Origin: Chitinophaga flava | GTDB taxonomy: Bacteria > Bacteroidota > Bacteroidia > Chitinophagales > Chitinophagaceae | NCBI RefSeq assembly: GCF_003308995.1 | Contig: NZ_QFFJ01000001.1 | Coordinates: 1,860,001 to 1,924,000 of the forward strand | Reading direction: 5' to 3' | Length of the DNA stretch: 64,000 nucleotides | Shown: piece by piece, positions 17,187 to 26,217 of the stretch | Numbering within the stretch: position 1 is the first letter of the stretch | Layout of the letters: each line of letters starts with the position of its first letter | Translations under genes and position numbers: made by a program | Notes under the pieces: model-generated | The model's database searches: none | Seen by the model: only the letters and a program-made list of their open reading frames with translations | Told to the model about the DNA's origin: nothing

Positions 17187-17260
17187 GGATTGGTAGTTCA
17201 GTTGGTTAGAATGCCGCCCTGTCACGGCGGAGGTCGCGGGTTCGAGTCCCGTCCAGTCCG
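17187..17260 (+). tRNA. tRNA-Asp (anticodon GTC)
   Basis: A 74-base cloverleaf. The acceptor stem GGATTGG pairs with CCAGTCC at 17253-17259 (one G-U), with discriminator G at 17260. The anticodon stem CCGCC/GGCGG encloses the loop CTGTCAC, with GTC at 17221-17223. The T-arm has GCGGG-TTCGAGT-CCCGT. CCA is not encoded. Confidence 0.97.
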
Positions 17261-17272
17261 CACTTTTCGATT

Positions 17273-17315
17273 AGAGCCAAATGGAATCAAGTATTTCCAT
17301 TTGGCTCTTTATCTT
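17273..17315 (+). terminator. Terminator of the tRNA-Asp transcript
   Basis: A perfect 14-bp stem (17273-17286 with 17295-17308, AGAGCCAAATGGAA and its complement) with an 8-nt loop is followed by TTATCTTTTT. It starts 12 bases after the tRNA. Confidence 0.9.
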
Positions 17316-17905
17316 TTTATAAAGATGTAAGTAGAAAATTGGCACTTACCCGATGGCATATACGTAGGTTAAATGGCTCCCAAAAAGTGTCGAGAGTGTT
17401 GTAATCTGCACCTCTCAACTACAGAAAAAAAAGTGGACTAATTGAGAAAAAACATTTGTGTTTTTTATACAGACATTAGATCAACATCATTACAAATTTT
17501 TTGCAGGTAAACCAGCATTTTCAAGCAATTCCCCAAACGCAAACACCATAGATAAAAATCTAAGCATTTCAACAGATACTAATAAAGCGCTATTACATTT
17601 TCTATTAGAAAATTTCTTTTTTGAAATTATTTCCCCATCCGTGAACAAAATCCAATCAAGCACTGTTATCTATTTGCGTAAAAAATTACGAGCTCAAATA
17701 ACCGGTTCTTAACCTCAAATACCATAACATTAATGCACCACTTAAAAGGGCAGCAACAGACCAATATCATCTCATTCCCGGTGTTATCTACTCACATTTG
17801 GCTTCTCTTTCCAAAGATGATCAGCATTTTTTTCTGATATATATACATCTATGGCGGATACCGAAAAGCCAGAACAGAGTAGGTAAAACTTTAACTCCAC
17901 ATCGC
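17316..17905. other. AT-rich intergenic stretch without a convincing gene
   Basis: About 590 bases between the tRNA terminator and the AidA-like gene. An open frame at 17458-17712 (84 codons) is low-complexity in composition and has no recognisable domain. No repeat of the tRNA 3' end, integrase or insertion-sequence remnant is seen. The base composition is clearly lower in GC than the flanking genes. Confidence 0.5.
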
Positions 17906-18478
17906 ATGTCAAACACAGCGCAAGCTCCTAACCATTCAAGAGCTACTCAAAGATCTGTAGGTAACAACATCAGTGTATTAACGATCGTTGACGTTGAACA
18001 GATTAAGTCACTCAATCCCAATCCAAGTCAGGACCCGAAAAAACCCCAGCCTATTCATTACAACCAGGGTATCACAATGCGATGCCCTTATGACCACTAT
18101 ATGGGGGAATCTGGCCCGGGGAATATTACCTTCAAGGCAAATTTGCACGACTCCGTTTCTTTCAGGGCGACCACTATTTCCGGCAATTCAGAAAATGCTG
18201 TTATTGTCTATCAAATACAGCCCAACGGCTCAATTAATGTATTTAACCAATTTACGTCAAATTCGATTACTATGACTGGTGCAGTAGTACCTTCATTACC
18301 CAATGCTGTTCCGGCAGCAGCTGTCGCCCAGACATTTTATTCATATGATTCTAAGATAAAAAATAAAGGTACAGAAAGCTTCACCATATATCTTGCTCTA
18401 TATGAACTGGATGAAATCGGGGAGAATCAGGTGCTTTATGGCTACTTCTACTGGGATCCAACCATTGAGGTACAATAA
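17906..18478 (+). CDS. AidA/PixA-type inclusion-body family protein
   Basis: From the ATG at 17906 the protein has 190 residues; an in-frame start at 17798 would add 36 residues with no family character. It resembles the AidA/PixA inclusion-body proteins. Matching blocks as I recall them are V-L-T-I-V-D-V-E-Q-I, N-P-N-P-S-Q-D-P, a G-x-G-N-I-T-F-K-A block (G-P-G-N-I-T-F-K-A), V-S-F-R-A-T-T-I-S-G-N, and the closing V-L-Y-G-Y-F-Y-W-D-P-T-I. Members form cytoplasmic inclusions or are induced late in growth or by quorum sensing in proteobacteria. It stands alone beside the tRNA gene in AT-rich DNA, which suggests acquisition by transfer. Confidence 0.75.
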   Translation: MSNTAQAPNHSRATQRSVGNNISVLTIVDVEQIKSLNPNPSQDPKKPQPIHYNQGITMRCPYDHYMGESGPGNITFKANLHDSVSFRATTISGNSENAVIVYQIQPNGSINVFNQFTSNSITMTGAVVPSLPNAVPAAAVAQTFYSYDSKIKNKGTESFTIYLALYELDEIGENQVLYGYFYWDPTIEVQ

Positions 18479-18517
18479 ACCACTGACATTATTTTACATA
18501 TTCAAAGGTTTATATAC

Positions 18518-18549
18518 AGCAGTTCTGTTTATGCAGAACTGCTTTTTTA
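18518..18549 (+). terminator. Terminator after the AidA-like gene
   Basis: A perfect 10-bp stem (AGCAGTTCTG at 18518-18527, CAGAACTGCT at 18534-18543) with a 6-nt loop runs into TTTTTAA. Confidence 0.88.
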
Positions 18550-18696
18550 ATGTCTGGTATGGCGGTTCCGCCAATGATGATGATACCAGCCAGCCGCATT
18601 GGTTAGCTATCATAGCTGCTTATTTTCTATATAAAAGTTGCAGCCTTCTATGACATTTCATTATATTAGACCTTCTTATACCCCTAAGTTCCGCTT

Positions 18697-21600
18697 ATGA
18701 AGAAATTTATTTTTGGCTGTGCAGCATTAATGGTGGCTGCCAGCTCCTATGCCCAGGATAATGCCCTATGGCTTAGAAACCCTTCAATATCCCCTGATGG
18801 AAGTACTATTGCTTTTGGTTACAAGGGTGATATTTACCGCGTAGACGCCAAAGGTGGCGTGGCTGTTCCACTCACCATCCATGAGGCACATGATATGATG
18901 CCTGTATGGAGCCACGACAGTAAATACATCGCATTCGCCAGCGATCGTTATGGTAACTTCGACGTGTTCGTTATGCCAGCTACCGGCGGCATACCTGTAC
19001 GTCTTACCACCAACAGCGCGGCAGATTATCCGTACGATTTCAGCCCGGATAACAAACAGGTATTGTTTGGTAGTGTTAGAAATGCTCCTGCTCTGAGTTC
19101 CCGCTTCCCTTACTCCGCTTTCCGTAACACGTACACCGTACCTGTTACCGGCGGAAGACCTTTCCTGGTAAGTGCCGCCGGCTTCGATGCCGCCGCTTAT
19201 AACAAAGATGGCAGCAAAATTATCTTCCAGGATTGTAAAGGACATGAGGATCCTTTACGTAAACACCATACCTCTTCTGTTACCCGCGATATCTGGTTAA
19301 TGGATGTGGCTAAAGGTACCTACGAACAAATCTCTACCTATGAAGGTGAAGACCGTGAGCCTGTTTTCGGTAACAATAACGATGTGTACTACCTGAGCGA
19401 AAAAGGTGGTATCTCTCAAAACCTCTTCAAAAGCTCGCTGACCGATAAATCCAAAATGGAGCAACTGACCAGCTTTACGAATCATCCGGTTCGTAACCTG
19501 ACCAGAGCCCAAGACAATACCTTCTGCTTTACCTATAACGGAGAAGTATACACGATGAAAGAAGGAGAGAAACCTCACAAAGTAGCTGTCCGGATCTTCA
19601 ACGATGGCCGTGAAGGCGTGGTGAAAAATATTCCTGTGACAGGTAACATTACCGAATTTGCGATGAGCCCTGACGGTAAGGAGATGGCTTTTGTAGCCAG
19701 AGGAGAGGTGTATGTGAGCAGCGCGGAAGGTAATATGACCAAACGTATTACCAATACGCCCCAACAGGAAAGAATGGTGGAATGGTCTCCGGACGGTAAA
19801 CGCTTGATCTATGCTGCTGAACGCAATGGTAACTGGGATATCTACCAGACTACACGCGTTCGCAAGGAAGAGCCTTACTTCTTCAGTGCTACCCTGCTGA
19901 AAGAAGAACCGCTGATTGCGACCGCTGCGGAAGAATTCCAGCCAAAATTCTCTCCGGATGGTAAAGAAGTGGCTTACGTGGAAAATCGTAATATTCTCAA
20001 AATATTCAACCTGGCCAGTGGTAAAAGCAGACCCATTCTGCCGGAAGGTCATAACCACTCTTACGCTGATGGCGACTGGGCATTTAACTGGAGTCCCGAC
20101 AGTAAATGGATCCTCGTGGATGATCAAAGAAATGCCAGCTTCGTGACCTTCGGCGTTAGCAATATCTCCTTATTGCCAGCTGTTGGAAACGGAACACCTT
20201 TCTATCCTGTAAACAGCGGCTTCGGTGAAGTCAATGGTAAATGGACGGCAGAAGGCAAACTCATGACCTGGACCAGCGATCGTGATGGACGTAGATCCCT
20301 CGGGAAAGAAGGTAGCCGCGAATCCGATATTTATGGCGTTTTCCTGGATCAGGAAACATACGATAAATTCAAATTGTCCAAAAATGAATTTGCCCTTTTG
20401 AAAGAATCCGGCGATTCCAGAGCAAAAGAAAAAGACAGCACTGCTGCTAAAAAAGCATTCCAACCTGATTTCAATAACCTGGAAAGTCGCAGGGTACGCC
20501 TGACTATCAACTCCGCATCTATCGCTGATTACGTAGTAAATAAAGACGCAAGCAAAGTATTCTACATGGCCGAGTTTGAAAAAGGCTACGATCTCTGGGT
20601 AACTGAACCAAGAACCAGGCAAACCAGCATCCTCGCTAAAATGGGCGAATCTCCCGGTAGTATGGCACTCAGCAAAGATGGTAATACCCTCTTTGTAAGC
20701 ACTAGCGGTAGCGTGGTGAAAGTAGATGTCAACTCCGGTAAAGTAACGCCTATCAATATCAATACCGAAATGGCACTCAACCAGGCAAAAGAACGCGAAT
20801 ACATCTACTGGCACGCATGGAAACTAGTGAAAGAGGAATTCTATGATCCTACACTCCATGGTATAGACTGGAAAATGTATGGCGACAATTACGCTCGTTT
20901 CCTGCCTTATATCAGCAATAATTACGACTTCCAGGAATTACTGAGTGAACTGCTGGGCGAACTGAATGCTTCCCATACGGGTGGCCAGTATTTTACCACG
21001 ATTCCAAATGGCGACCAGACAGATGCCCTCGGCCTGCTCTACGATGAAACCTTCAAAGCAGACGGTTTGAAAGTAGATGAGGTAATCAAAGGCGGACCAT
21101 TGGATAGAGCTGCTTCCAACCTGAAAAAAGGCGATATCATCGAGAAAATTGATGGCGTAGCTATTACCAGCGATTTCGACTGGTCATCCTTGTTGAATCG
21201 TAAAATGGGTACCAATGTACTGCTCAGCATTTACAACCCTGTGTCAAAACAACGTTGGGACGAAACCGTTAAGCCTATCTCTGTACGTGAAGAATCCAGA
21301 TTGATGTACAAACGTTGGGTAAACAGCATGTCTGAAATGGTAGACAAACTGTCTGACGGAAAAGTAGGTTACGTACACGTAAAAAGCATGGACGACCCTT
21401 CTTTCCGTACCGTATATGATGTGGCAATGGGTAAAAACAAAGGCAAAAAAGCCCTCATCGTGGACACACGTTTCAACGGTGGCGGATGGCTGCATGATGA
21501 CCTCATGCAATTCCTGACTGGCAAAAAATACCTGGACTACGCGCCGCAAGGCCATCGTCTGGATGCCGGTGACCCGGTGGGAAACTGGCAGGGCCCTAGC

Positions 21601-21915
21601 TGCGTAGTGATGAATGAAGGAAACTACAGTGATGCTGTCATCTTCCCGTATGTCTACAAACAAGAAAAGATAGGTAAACTGATAGGTATGCCAGCAGCCG
21701 GTACCGGGACCGCAGTATGGTGGGAGACACAGATTGACCCTTCTATCAGATTCGGTATTCCGACGATAGCAACTATCGGTAAGGAAAACCGTCCTACTGA
21801 AAACCTGCAGGTAGAACCAGATATCCGCGTACCATTACGCTACGAGGAATTCCTCGCTGGTAAAGATGCGCAGATGGAAGCTGCCGTGAAGGAAATGCTG
21901 AAAGAAGTGAAGTAA
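18697..21915 (+). CDS. Tricorn protease homologue (S41-type serine peptidase)
   Basis: This 1072-residue exported peptidase has a signal peptide (1-19, S-S-Y-A-Q), two blocks of TolB/PD40-like propeller repeats (about 25-310 and 320-540; S-P-D-G-x-x-I-A-F, S-H-D-S-K-Y-I-A-F), a core C1 region, a PDZ domain (about 785-865; L-K-K-G-D-I-I-E-K-I-D-G) and the S41 catalytic core. The Tricorn tetrad appears intact: Ser759-His760 (A-S-H-T-G-G), Ser978-Asp979 (N-Y-S-D-A) and Glu1030 as candidate acidic residue. Tricorn trims peptides into short fragments; here the location would be the periplasm. It is monocistronic. Confidence 0.92.
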   Translation: MKKFIFGCAALMVAASSYAQDNALWLRNPSISPDGSTIAFGYKGDIYRVDAKGGVAVPLTIHEAHDMMPVWSHDSKYIAFASDRYGNFDVFVMPATGGIPVRLTTNSAADYPYDFSPDNKQVLFGSVRNAPALSSRFPYSAFRNTYTVPVTGGRPFLVSAAGFDAAAYNKDGSKIIFQDCKGHEDPLRKHHTSSVTRDIWLMDVAKGTYEQISTYEGEDREPVFGNNNDVYYLSEKGGISQNLFKSSLTDKSKMEQLTSFTNHPVRNLTRAQDNTFCFTYNGEVYTMKEGEKPHKVAVRIFNDGREGVVKNIPVTGNITEFAMSPDGKEMAFVARGEVYVSSAEGNMTKRITNTPQQERMVEWSPDGKRLIYAAERNGNWDIYQTTRVRKEEPYFFSATLLKEEPLIATAAEEFQPKFSPDGKEVAYVENRNILKIFNLASGKSRPILPEGHNHSYADGDWAFNWSPDSKWILVDDQRNASFVTFGVSNISLLPAVGNGTPFYPVNSGFGEVNGKWTAEGKLMTWTSDRDGRRSLGKEGSRESDIYGVFLDQETYDKFKLSKNEFALLKESGDSRAKEKDSTAAKKAFQPDFNNLESRRVRLTINSASIADYVVNKDASKVFYMAEFEKGYDLWVTEPRTRQTSILAKMGESPGSMALSKDGNTLFVSTSGSVVKVDVNSGKVTPININTEMALNQAKEREYIYWHAWKLVKEEFYDPTLHGIDWKMYGDNYARFLPYISNNYDFQELLSELLGELNASHTGGQYFTTIPNGDQTDALGLLYDETFKADGLKVDEVIKGGPLDRAASNLKKGDIIEKIDGVAITSDFDWSSLLNRKMGTNVLLSIYNPVSKQRWDETVKPISVREESRLMYKRWVNSMSEMVDKLSDGKVGYVHVKSMDDPSFRTVYDVAMGKNKGKKALIVDTRFNGGGWLHDDLMQFLTGKKYLDYAPQGHRLDAGDPVGNWQGPSCVVMNEGNYSDAVIFPYVYKQEKIGKLIGMPAAGTGTAVWWETQIDPSIRFGIPTIATIGKENRPTENLQVEPDIRVPLRYEEFLAGKDAQMEAAVKEMLKEVK

Positions 21916-21961
21916 TTTCTATATTACTATAAGGTGATGAAGGCTCAAAACCTTCGCCCCG

Positions 21962-22011
21962 CTAACTAAAAAAGCCTTCAAGTCATTCAACCTGAAGGCT
22001 TTTTTAGTTAG
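21962..22011. terminator. Strong bidirectional terminator
   Basis: A perfect 19-bp inverted repeat (21962-21980 with 21993-22011) has a 12-nt loop. Its arms contain A6 and T6 runs, so it works in either direction. It separates the Tricorn gene from the minus-strand gene at 22080. Confidence 0.92.
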
Positions 22012-22079
22012 AAAAAATTTATTGTCAGACAGGGCCACATGTTGTTCACACAGCCTTTTTCAGCTTATTTAATCTTGGG

Positions 22080-22538
22080 TCATGAAATCAAACGGAACCT
22101 CCTCGGAAACATGAACATCTTTCCTTTTTTATGATATTCTCTTATAGAAGAAATAAGCCATTTCGAATAGTAAGAGAAATCTGCATCATTGTCCTTGGAA
22201 AAAAGTTCAAATACTTCACCACTCCAGTCTACTACCAGGTAGGAGTAATATTCACCCGTTTTTCCCGTTCCCCACAAGAGCCCATCCGTAGTCTTATACA
22301 CCGGGTATCCAATGCTTTCTGTAATGTGTTGTTTATATTTTTCATCGTTCCCCTTGTAGTCGCCGTCATAGCTTCTAAAATAGAAATGCATTTGAAAAAC
22401 ATCTTTCCCATTAGAGTATCTATCATCTTCTCCGCTTAAATTGTCACCTTTTATTAGCTTAAAACCTTTAGGGAAGGACGCTTGCCCTAAAGTAGCCATT
22501 GCGTGGAGCAGGAAAAGAAAACTAAAAAAATATTTCAT
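22080..22538 (-). CDS. Small secreted protein of unknown function
   Basis: The start is placed at 22538, where M-K-Y-F-F-S-F-L-F-L-L-H-A begins a clear signal peptide ending L-G-Q-A; the longer frame to 22589 adds 17 residues ahead of it. The mature protein is about 133 residues, rich in Tyr, Asp and Lys, and I do not recognise it. It sits 81 bases downstream of the SDR gene on the same strand and may share its transcript. Confidence 0.7.
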   Translation of the reverse strand: MKYFFSFLFLLHAMATLGQASFPKGFKLIKGDNLSGEDDRYSNGKDVFQMHFYFRSYDGDYKGNDEKYKQHITESIGYPVYKTTDGLLWGTGKTGEYYSYLVVDWSGEVFELFSKDNDADFSYYSKWLISSIREYHKKGKMFMFPRRFRLIS

Positions 22539-22618
22539 AGGTGGCATAATTTGGATGGTCAATATATAATCTCTAATTGGATTTACCAATATTGTTTTGC
22601 CTTATACTTTGATACAAG

Positions 22619-23365
22619 TTATATTCTACCACCTCCGTTTACAATTATTTGTTGTCCATTTATCCAGGCACCTTCAGGGCCGGCTAAGAATGCAACTACA
22701 CCCGCTATATCTTCAGGCTCTCCCATTCTTCCTAAGTTCATATTCTGGCCGATTCTTTCCATTTCTTCCTTTGAAACCTCTTTTTGTAACAGCGGTGTCG
22801 TTGTTGGTCCTGGAAAAACGCTATTGACTGATATTTTACGATGCCCAAGTTCTTGTGCCAGGATTTCTGTAACCACTTTACCGGCGGCTTTACTTGGTGC
22901 ATAAATTCCAAGTCCGGCTGCCGGATAAAGCGCACTCGTTGAAGATATCTGAATAATGCGTCCGCCATCCCTGACTTGTCTGGCTGCCTGTTGCAACACA
23001 AAATATGTTCCTTTGTAGTTTACAGCATTGATGCGGTCGAAGTCAGCTTCCGTAACATCAATAATGGGAATACCCATTACGGCAATTCCTGCATTGGCCA
23101 CTACAATATCAATTCCGCCAAATTCCGCACTGACGGCATTAAAAAGTTCAGTAATTTCTGTCACTGCACTCACATCTGCCTGAAAGGCGACTGCTATCCC
23201 GCCAGCATTCTTTATTTCATTCACTACTTCATCAGCTTGTTCCGAACTACCCACATAATTAACGGCTACTGCAATCCCGTCTTTTGCCAAACGAATAGCA
23301 ATAGCACGACCGATCCCCGTTGCTGCACCAGTTACCAGTGCTACTTTATTGATTGCCTTTTCCAT
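22619..23365 (-). CDS. SDR-family NAD(P)H-dependent oxidoreductase
   Basis: This 248-residue classical short-chain dehydrogenase has the cofactor motif T-G-A-A-T-G-I-G (12-19), N-A-G (about 90-92), the catalytic Ser in I-S-S-T-S, and Y-A-P-S-K for the Tyr-x3-Lys pair. The C-terminus (I-N-G-Q-Q-I-I-V-N-G-G) is typical of FabG-like SDRs. The substrate is unknown. It follows the pirin gene by 11 bases, so the two form one operon. Confidence 0.92.
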   Translation of the reverse strand: MEKAINKVALVTGAATGIGRAIAIRLAKDGIAVAVNYVGSSEQADEVVNEIKNAGGIAVAFQADVSAVTEITELFNAVSAEFGGIDIVVANAGIAVMGIPIIDVTEADFDRINAVNYKGTYFVLQQAARQVRDGGRIIQISSTSALYPAAGLGIYAPSKAAGKVVTEILAQELGHRKISVNSVFPGPTTTPLLQKEVSKEEMERIGQNMNLGRMGEPEDIAGVVAFLAGPEGAWINGQQIIVNGGGRI

Positions 23366-23376
23366 AATTGTTCATT

Positions 23377-24249
23377 TTAAATTTTTGTTGCCAGATTAAT
23401 TTCCCCATATTTCCCAGCATAAAAATCACGGTAAGCATCTATAATTTCCGCCTGGTAATTCATCACAAAAGGCCCTTCTGACACAACAGGTTCTGTATAT
23501 TCTTCACCACCAAACAGCATAATATCAGTAGCATCTTCGGATGTATTTTTTATTTCAATTTCGCCGGCATTGCTATCAAACTCCACCAATTCATTCTTTT
23601 GAAATGTTATTTCATTTAGCATCACATTTTCTGTGATTAAGAAAGCAGCTACTTCAAATTTATCTTCAATTTGTATCAAAAATTTTTTGCCTGCTTCCAA
23701 ATGTATATGATACAAAAATTGCCGGGAGTAATTCGGAATTTTCGAACTTAATTCTTCATAATTACCAATAATAACTTTTAGCCATCCGCTTTTATCAGGT
23801 AAATTTTTATAAGGTACTTCATGGGCTTGAACAGTTACGTGTGCAGGCTTTTCGGCTTTATTTCTTGCAGGGAGATTTATCCAAAACTGAAAACCATGAA
23901 TGTATTTACTATCGGTTTGGCTATCGTAATTAAAATTTTCATCGTGAACAATTCCATTACCTGCTTTCATCCATTGCACACCTCCTGAATAAATTTCACT
24001 CCTATTACCAGCACTATCAAAATGTTCGACTTCGCCTTGCAGAATATAGGTTAATGTAGCGATGCCTCTGTGTGGGTGTGCACCCATACCATTTTTGTTA
24101 ATCGTTTCTTTAATAACAGGCGCTACATAATCAAGAAATACAAATGGACCAACTTTATTGGTATACTGGTTGGGTAACATTCGTTGTATGGTTAACGGAC
24201 CTACATCAACCCTGTTTCCTTTTGTAGAAAAACTTGTTTGTTTTTTCAT
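23377..24249 (-). CDS. Pirin family protein (bicupin)
   Basis: The 290-residue protein has the N-terminal pirin cupin signature: H-P-H-R-G-I, then E-V-E-H-F-D-S-A-G and G-G-V-Q-W-M-K-A-G-N-G-I-V-H-D-E. This supplies the His/His/His/Glu iron site. The second cupin (about 170-270) is more divergent. Bacterial pirins include quercetin-dioxygenase-like enzymes and redox-sensing regulators. It is the first gene of a pirin-SDR operon and has a direct-repeat element 44 bases upstream (24293-24309). Confidence 0.92.
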   Translation of the reverse strand: MKKQTSFSTKGNRVDVGPLTIQRMLPNQYTNKVGPFVFLDYVAPVIKETINKNGMGAHPHRGIATLTYILQGEVEHFDSAGNRSEIYSGGVQWMKAGNGIVHDENFNYDSQTDSKYIHGFQFWINLPARNKAEKPAHVTVQAHEVPYKNLPDKSGWLKVIIGNYEELSSKIPNYSRQFLYHIHLEAGKKFLIQIEDKFEVAAFLITENVMLNEITFQKNELVEFDSNAGEIEIKNTSEDATDIMLFGGEEYTEPVVSEGPFVMNYQAEIIDAYRDFYAGKYGEINLATKI

Positions 24250-24292
24250 TTCTTCATTATTGATTTAAAATTGTATCAATTGCAAATCTCTT

Positions 24293-24309
24293 AACGATAA
24301 GAAACGATA
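24293..24309 (-). promoter_or_regulatory. Direct-repeat element upstream of the pirin operon
   Basis: Plus-strand reading AACGATAAGAAACGATA contains AACGAT twice, one helical turn (10 bp) apart. A 14/17 match (26730-26746) lies upstream of the SnoaL-like gene. On the coding strand both are followed by A-rich DNA containing CAATTTTA and AATCAATAA. It is probably a regulator site; no regulator is proven. Confidence 0.5.
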
Positions 24310-24345
24310 TAAAAAGCCGTCGACATTTGTCAATGGCTTTTTATA
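24308..24345 (-). terminator. Terminator after the amidohydrolase gene
   Basis: An 11-bp stem (TATAAAAAGCC at 24308-24318, GGCTTTTTATA at 24335-24345) lies 41 bases past the amidohydrolase stop on the minus strand. It overlaps the edge of the pirin regulatory element. Confidence 0.7.
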
Positions 24346-24385
24346 GTTGCTGTTTAATTCAATCTTTGTATCCTAATATTAAATG

Positions 24386-26188
24386 TCAATTCTCTTTGTA
24401 GTAACCTCCAAAGTACTTTACCGGAGACCACGAAGGAATCGTTTCAGGCAATTTCGGAGACAAGTTGCTGAATTCCTGGGCACCAAATACAACTCTGCCA
24501 TCAACGATTGTTAATACGGAAGAAACAGATTTTATTTCGTTGTCTGATATGGTAAAGAAATCCTTGTTTAGTAAAGCAAAATCTGCCAGATACCCCGGAG
24601 CAATCCTACCATTCTCATCTTCCTGATGTTCAAACCATGCGGGACCGATAGTAAATAATTTAAGCGCTTCAGCACGGGTTAAACGATTATTTTTTGCGAG
24701 CATTTCAGATCCCGATACAGACTTCCCTGTAATCATCCAGCTAATGTTTGTCCAGGGGTTGAATGAAGAGGCTCTGAATGCGTCCGTCGTCATTGCCAGC
24801 GGAATATCGCTATCTACCAGCAGTCGCAACCTTGGTGTTTGCAATGCTTTTTCCCGGCTATATGTCTTTATAAAACCATCACCATGCAAGGCCATTTTGC
24901 CGTCCAGCGCTATACCACCGCCGAGTTTCTTTACCCTGGCAATATTTTCCGGCGTTATCGTTTCAGCATGTTCTATGCTCCAGCGCAACCCATCCAAAGA
25001 TGTCTTCCGGTTTACATCTTCCAAAGCATCCAGAAAGGGTGTGATATTTTCATTATAACTGATATGCATGCGGAAGGGTATTCTTTTCTTCACCAGTTTA
25101 GCAACATCTTCTTCTATATACAGACGCATCGAATCTTTGTTGACGATGACAGCCGGCTTATCAAAATTTTCATGATCGTGCAGTACCAATCTCAGCATTT
25201 CACCTGTGCCTTCATACTCATGACCATGCGCCATTATAGGATCAATATTTTCTCTCGGGCTTATGGGGGATCTTCTTGTTATAGCGTTGATCTCTGCATC
25301 TACCATAGTGGGGGCGCTAACATCTCCAAATTGAATATCGATAAAAGGGAATCGTATGTTCAGCCGGTTTTCCTTTGCTAAAAAGTCTATAGGAGCGTGC
25401 CCCTGGGCATATCCGCTGGCGGCCGCTGCGTCAAGAGCTGTGGTGATGCCGAAACGGTTTAGTTCGTGGACTACATTTGTTATTGAACTCACCTGCTCTT
25501 CGAAGGAAGCCTGAGGTACCAAATATTCCAGCGAGATAAAAGTGAACGTATAACTATGCACGATACCGGTGTAATGTCCTTCTTTATCTTTTTCGAATTC
25601 GGTACCAGGCATACCAGGAAACTTGTCGGTTCCCACACCGAATGCTTTCATCGCCAACTCGTTCAAAAAAGCCTGATTGTAAGCGTATTGAACGATCAGC
25701 GGTCTATCAGGCACTGCTTTCTTGAGCTCGTCCATGGTTGGGAACCTGTTTTCTTTAAACTGGTAAGGCGACCAGCCACCAATTACCTTCACCCACTGGC
25801 CTTCCGGAGTTCGTTTCGCCTGTTCGCTCAGCATCTCTAATGCCCGCTGCAGTGTAGGCACCCCCTCCCATCTTACAGTATAATTGAAACTTCTTTCGCT
25901 TAGGATATGGGTGTGTGCGTCATTTAATCCGGGGATCAGACGCCTTCCATTTGCATCAATCAGCTTGGTATTATTGTCCTTCAGACTAAGTATTTCGGAG
26001 TCTGTACCCACGGCATAGATCCTTCCTCTTTTTACTGCGAGCGCTGAGGCTTGCGGTTGTGATTGACTCTGGGTAGTAATTTTTGCATGATAAACAATCA
26101 GATCTGCACCGATAAACGTTCCGTCAGACTGCGCTTTCAGCGCAATTGCAAACAAAACTGCTATAGATAATGTGAATATCTTTTTCAT
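24386..26188 (-). CDS. Secreted amidohydrolase, YtcJ-like (amidohydrolase family 3)
   Basis: This is a 600-residue metal-dependent hydrolase. A signal peptide (1-20, A-L-K-A-Q) is followed by the small beta-sandwich and the TIM-barrel. Metal ligands are visible as D-A-H-T-H (His92, His94), a later E-H-A-E-T-I, and T-T-D-A near the end of the barrel. The C-terminus (L-T-I-V-D-G-R-V-V-F-G) closes the sandwich. The YtcJ group includes N-substituted formamide deformylases; the substrate is not predictable. It is cotranscribed behind the SnoaL-like gene (29-base gap). Confidence 0.9.
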   Translation of the reverse strand: MKKIFTLSIAVLFAIALKAQSDGTFIGADLIVYHAKITTQSQSQPQASALAVKRGRIYAVGTDSEILSLKDNNTKLIDANGRRLIPGLNDAHTHILSERSFNYTVRWEGVPTLQRALEMLSEQAKRTPEGQWVKVIGGWSPYQFKENRFPTMDELKKAVPDRPLIVQYAYNQAFLNELAMKAFGVGTDKFPGMPGTEFEKDKEGHYTGIVHSYTFTFISLEYLVPQASFEEQVSSITNVVHELNRFGITTALDAAAASGYAQGHAPIDFLAKENRLNIRFPFIDIQFGDVSAPTMVDAEINAITRRSPISPRENIDPIMAHGHEYEGTGEMLRLVLHDHENFDKPAVIVNKDSMRLYIEEDVAKLVKKRIPFRMHISYNENITPFLDALEDVNRKTSLDGLRWSIEHAETITPENIARVKKLGGGIALDGKMALHGDGFIKTYSREKALQTPRLRLLVDSDIPLAMTTDAFRASSFNPWTNISWMITGKSVSGSEMLAKNNRLTRAEALKLFTIGPAWFEHQEDENGRIAPGYLADFALLNKDFFTISDNEIKSVSSVLTIVDGRVVFGAQEFSNLSPKLPETIPSWSPVKYFGGYYKEN

Positions 26189-26217
26189 GATTTTATGATT
26201 TAATAAGAATACAGTAA

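Noticed and set aside
17390..17430. GTTGTAATCTGCACCTCTCAAC looked like a CRISPR-type repeat
   Set aside because: It occurs once only; no repeats at regular spacing and no cas genes in the window.
17458..17712. 84-codon open frame after the tRNA terminator
   Set aside because: Low-complexity AT-rich sequence, no domain, no signal peptide and no neighbouring gene structure.
19297..20127. 276-codon minus-strand open frame opposite the Tricorn gene
   Set aside because: Antisense shadow of a well-supported gene, with no start context or domain.
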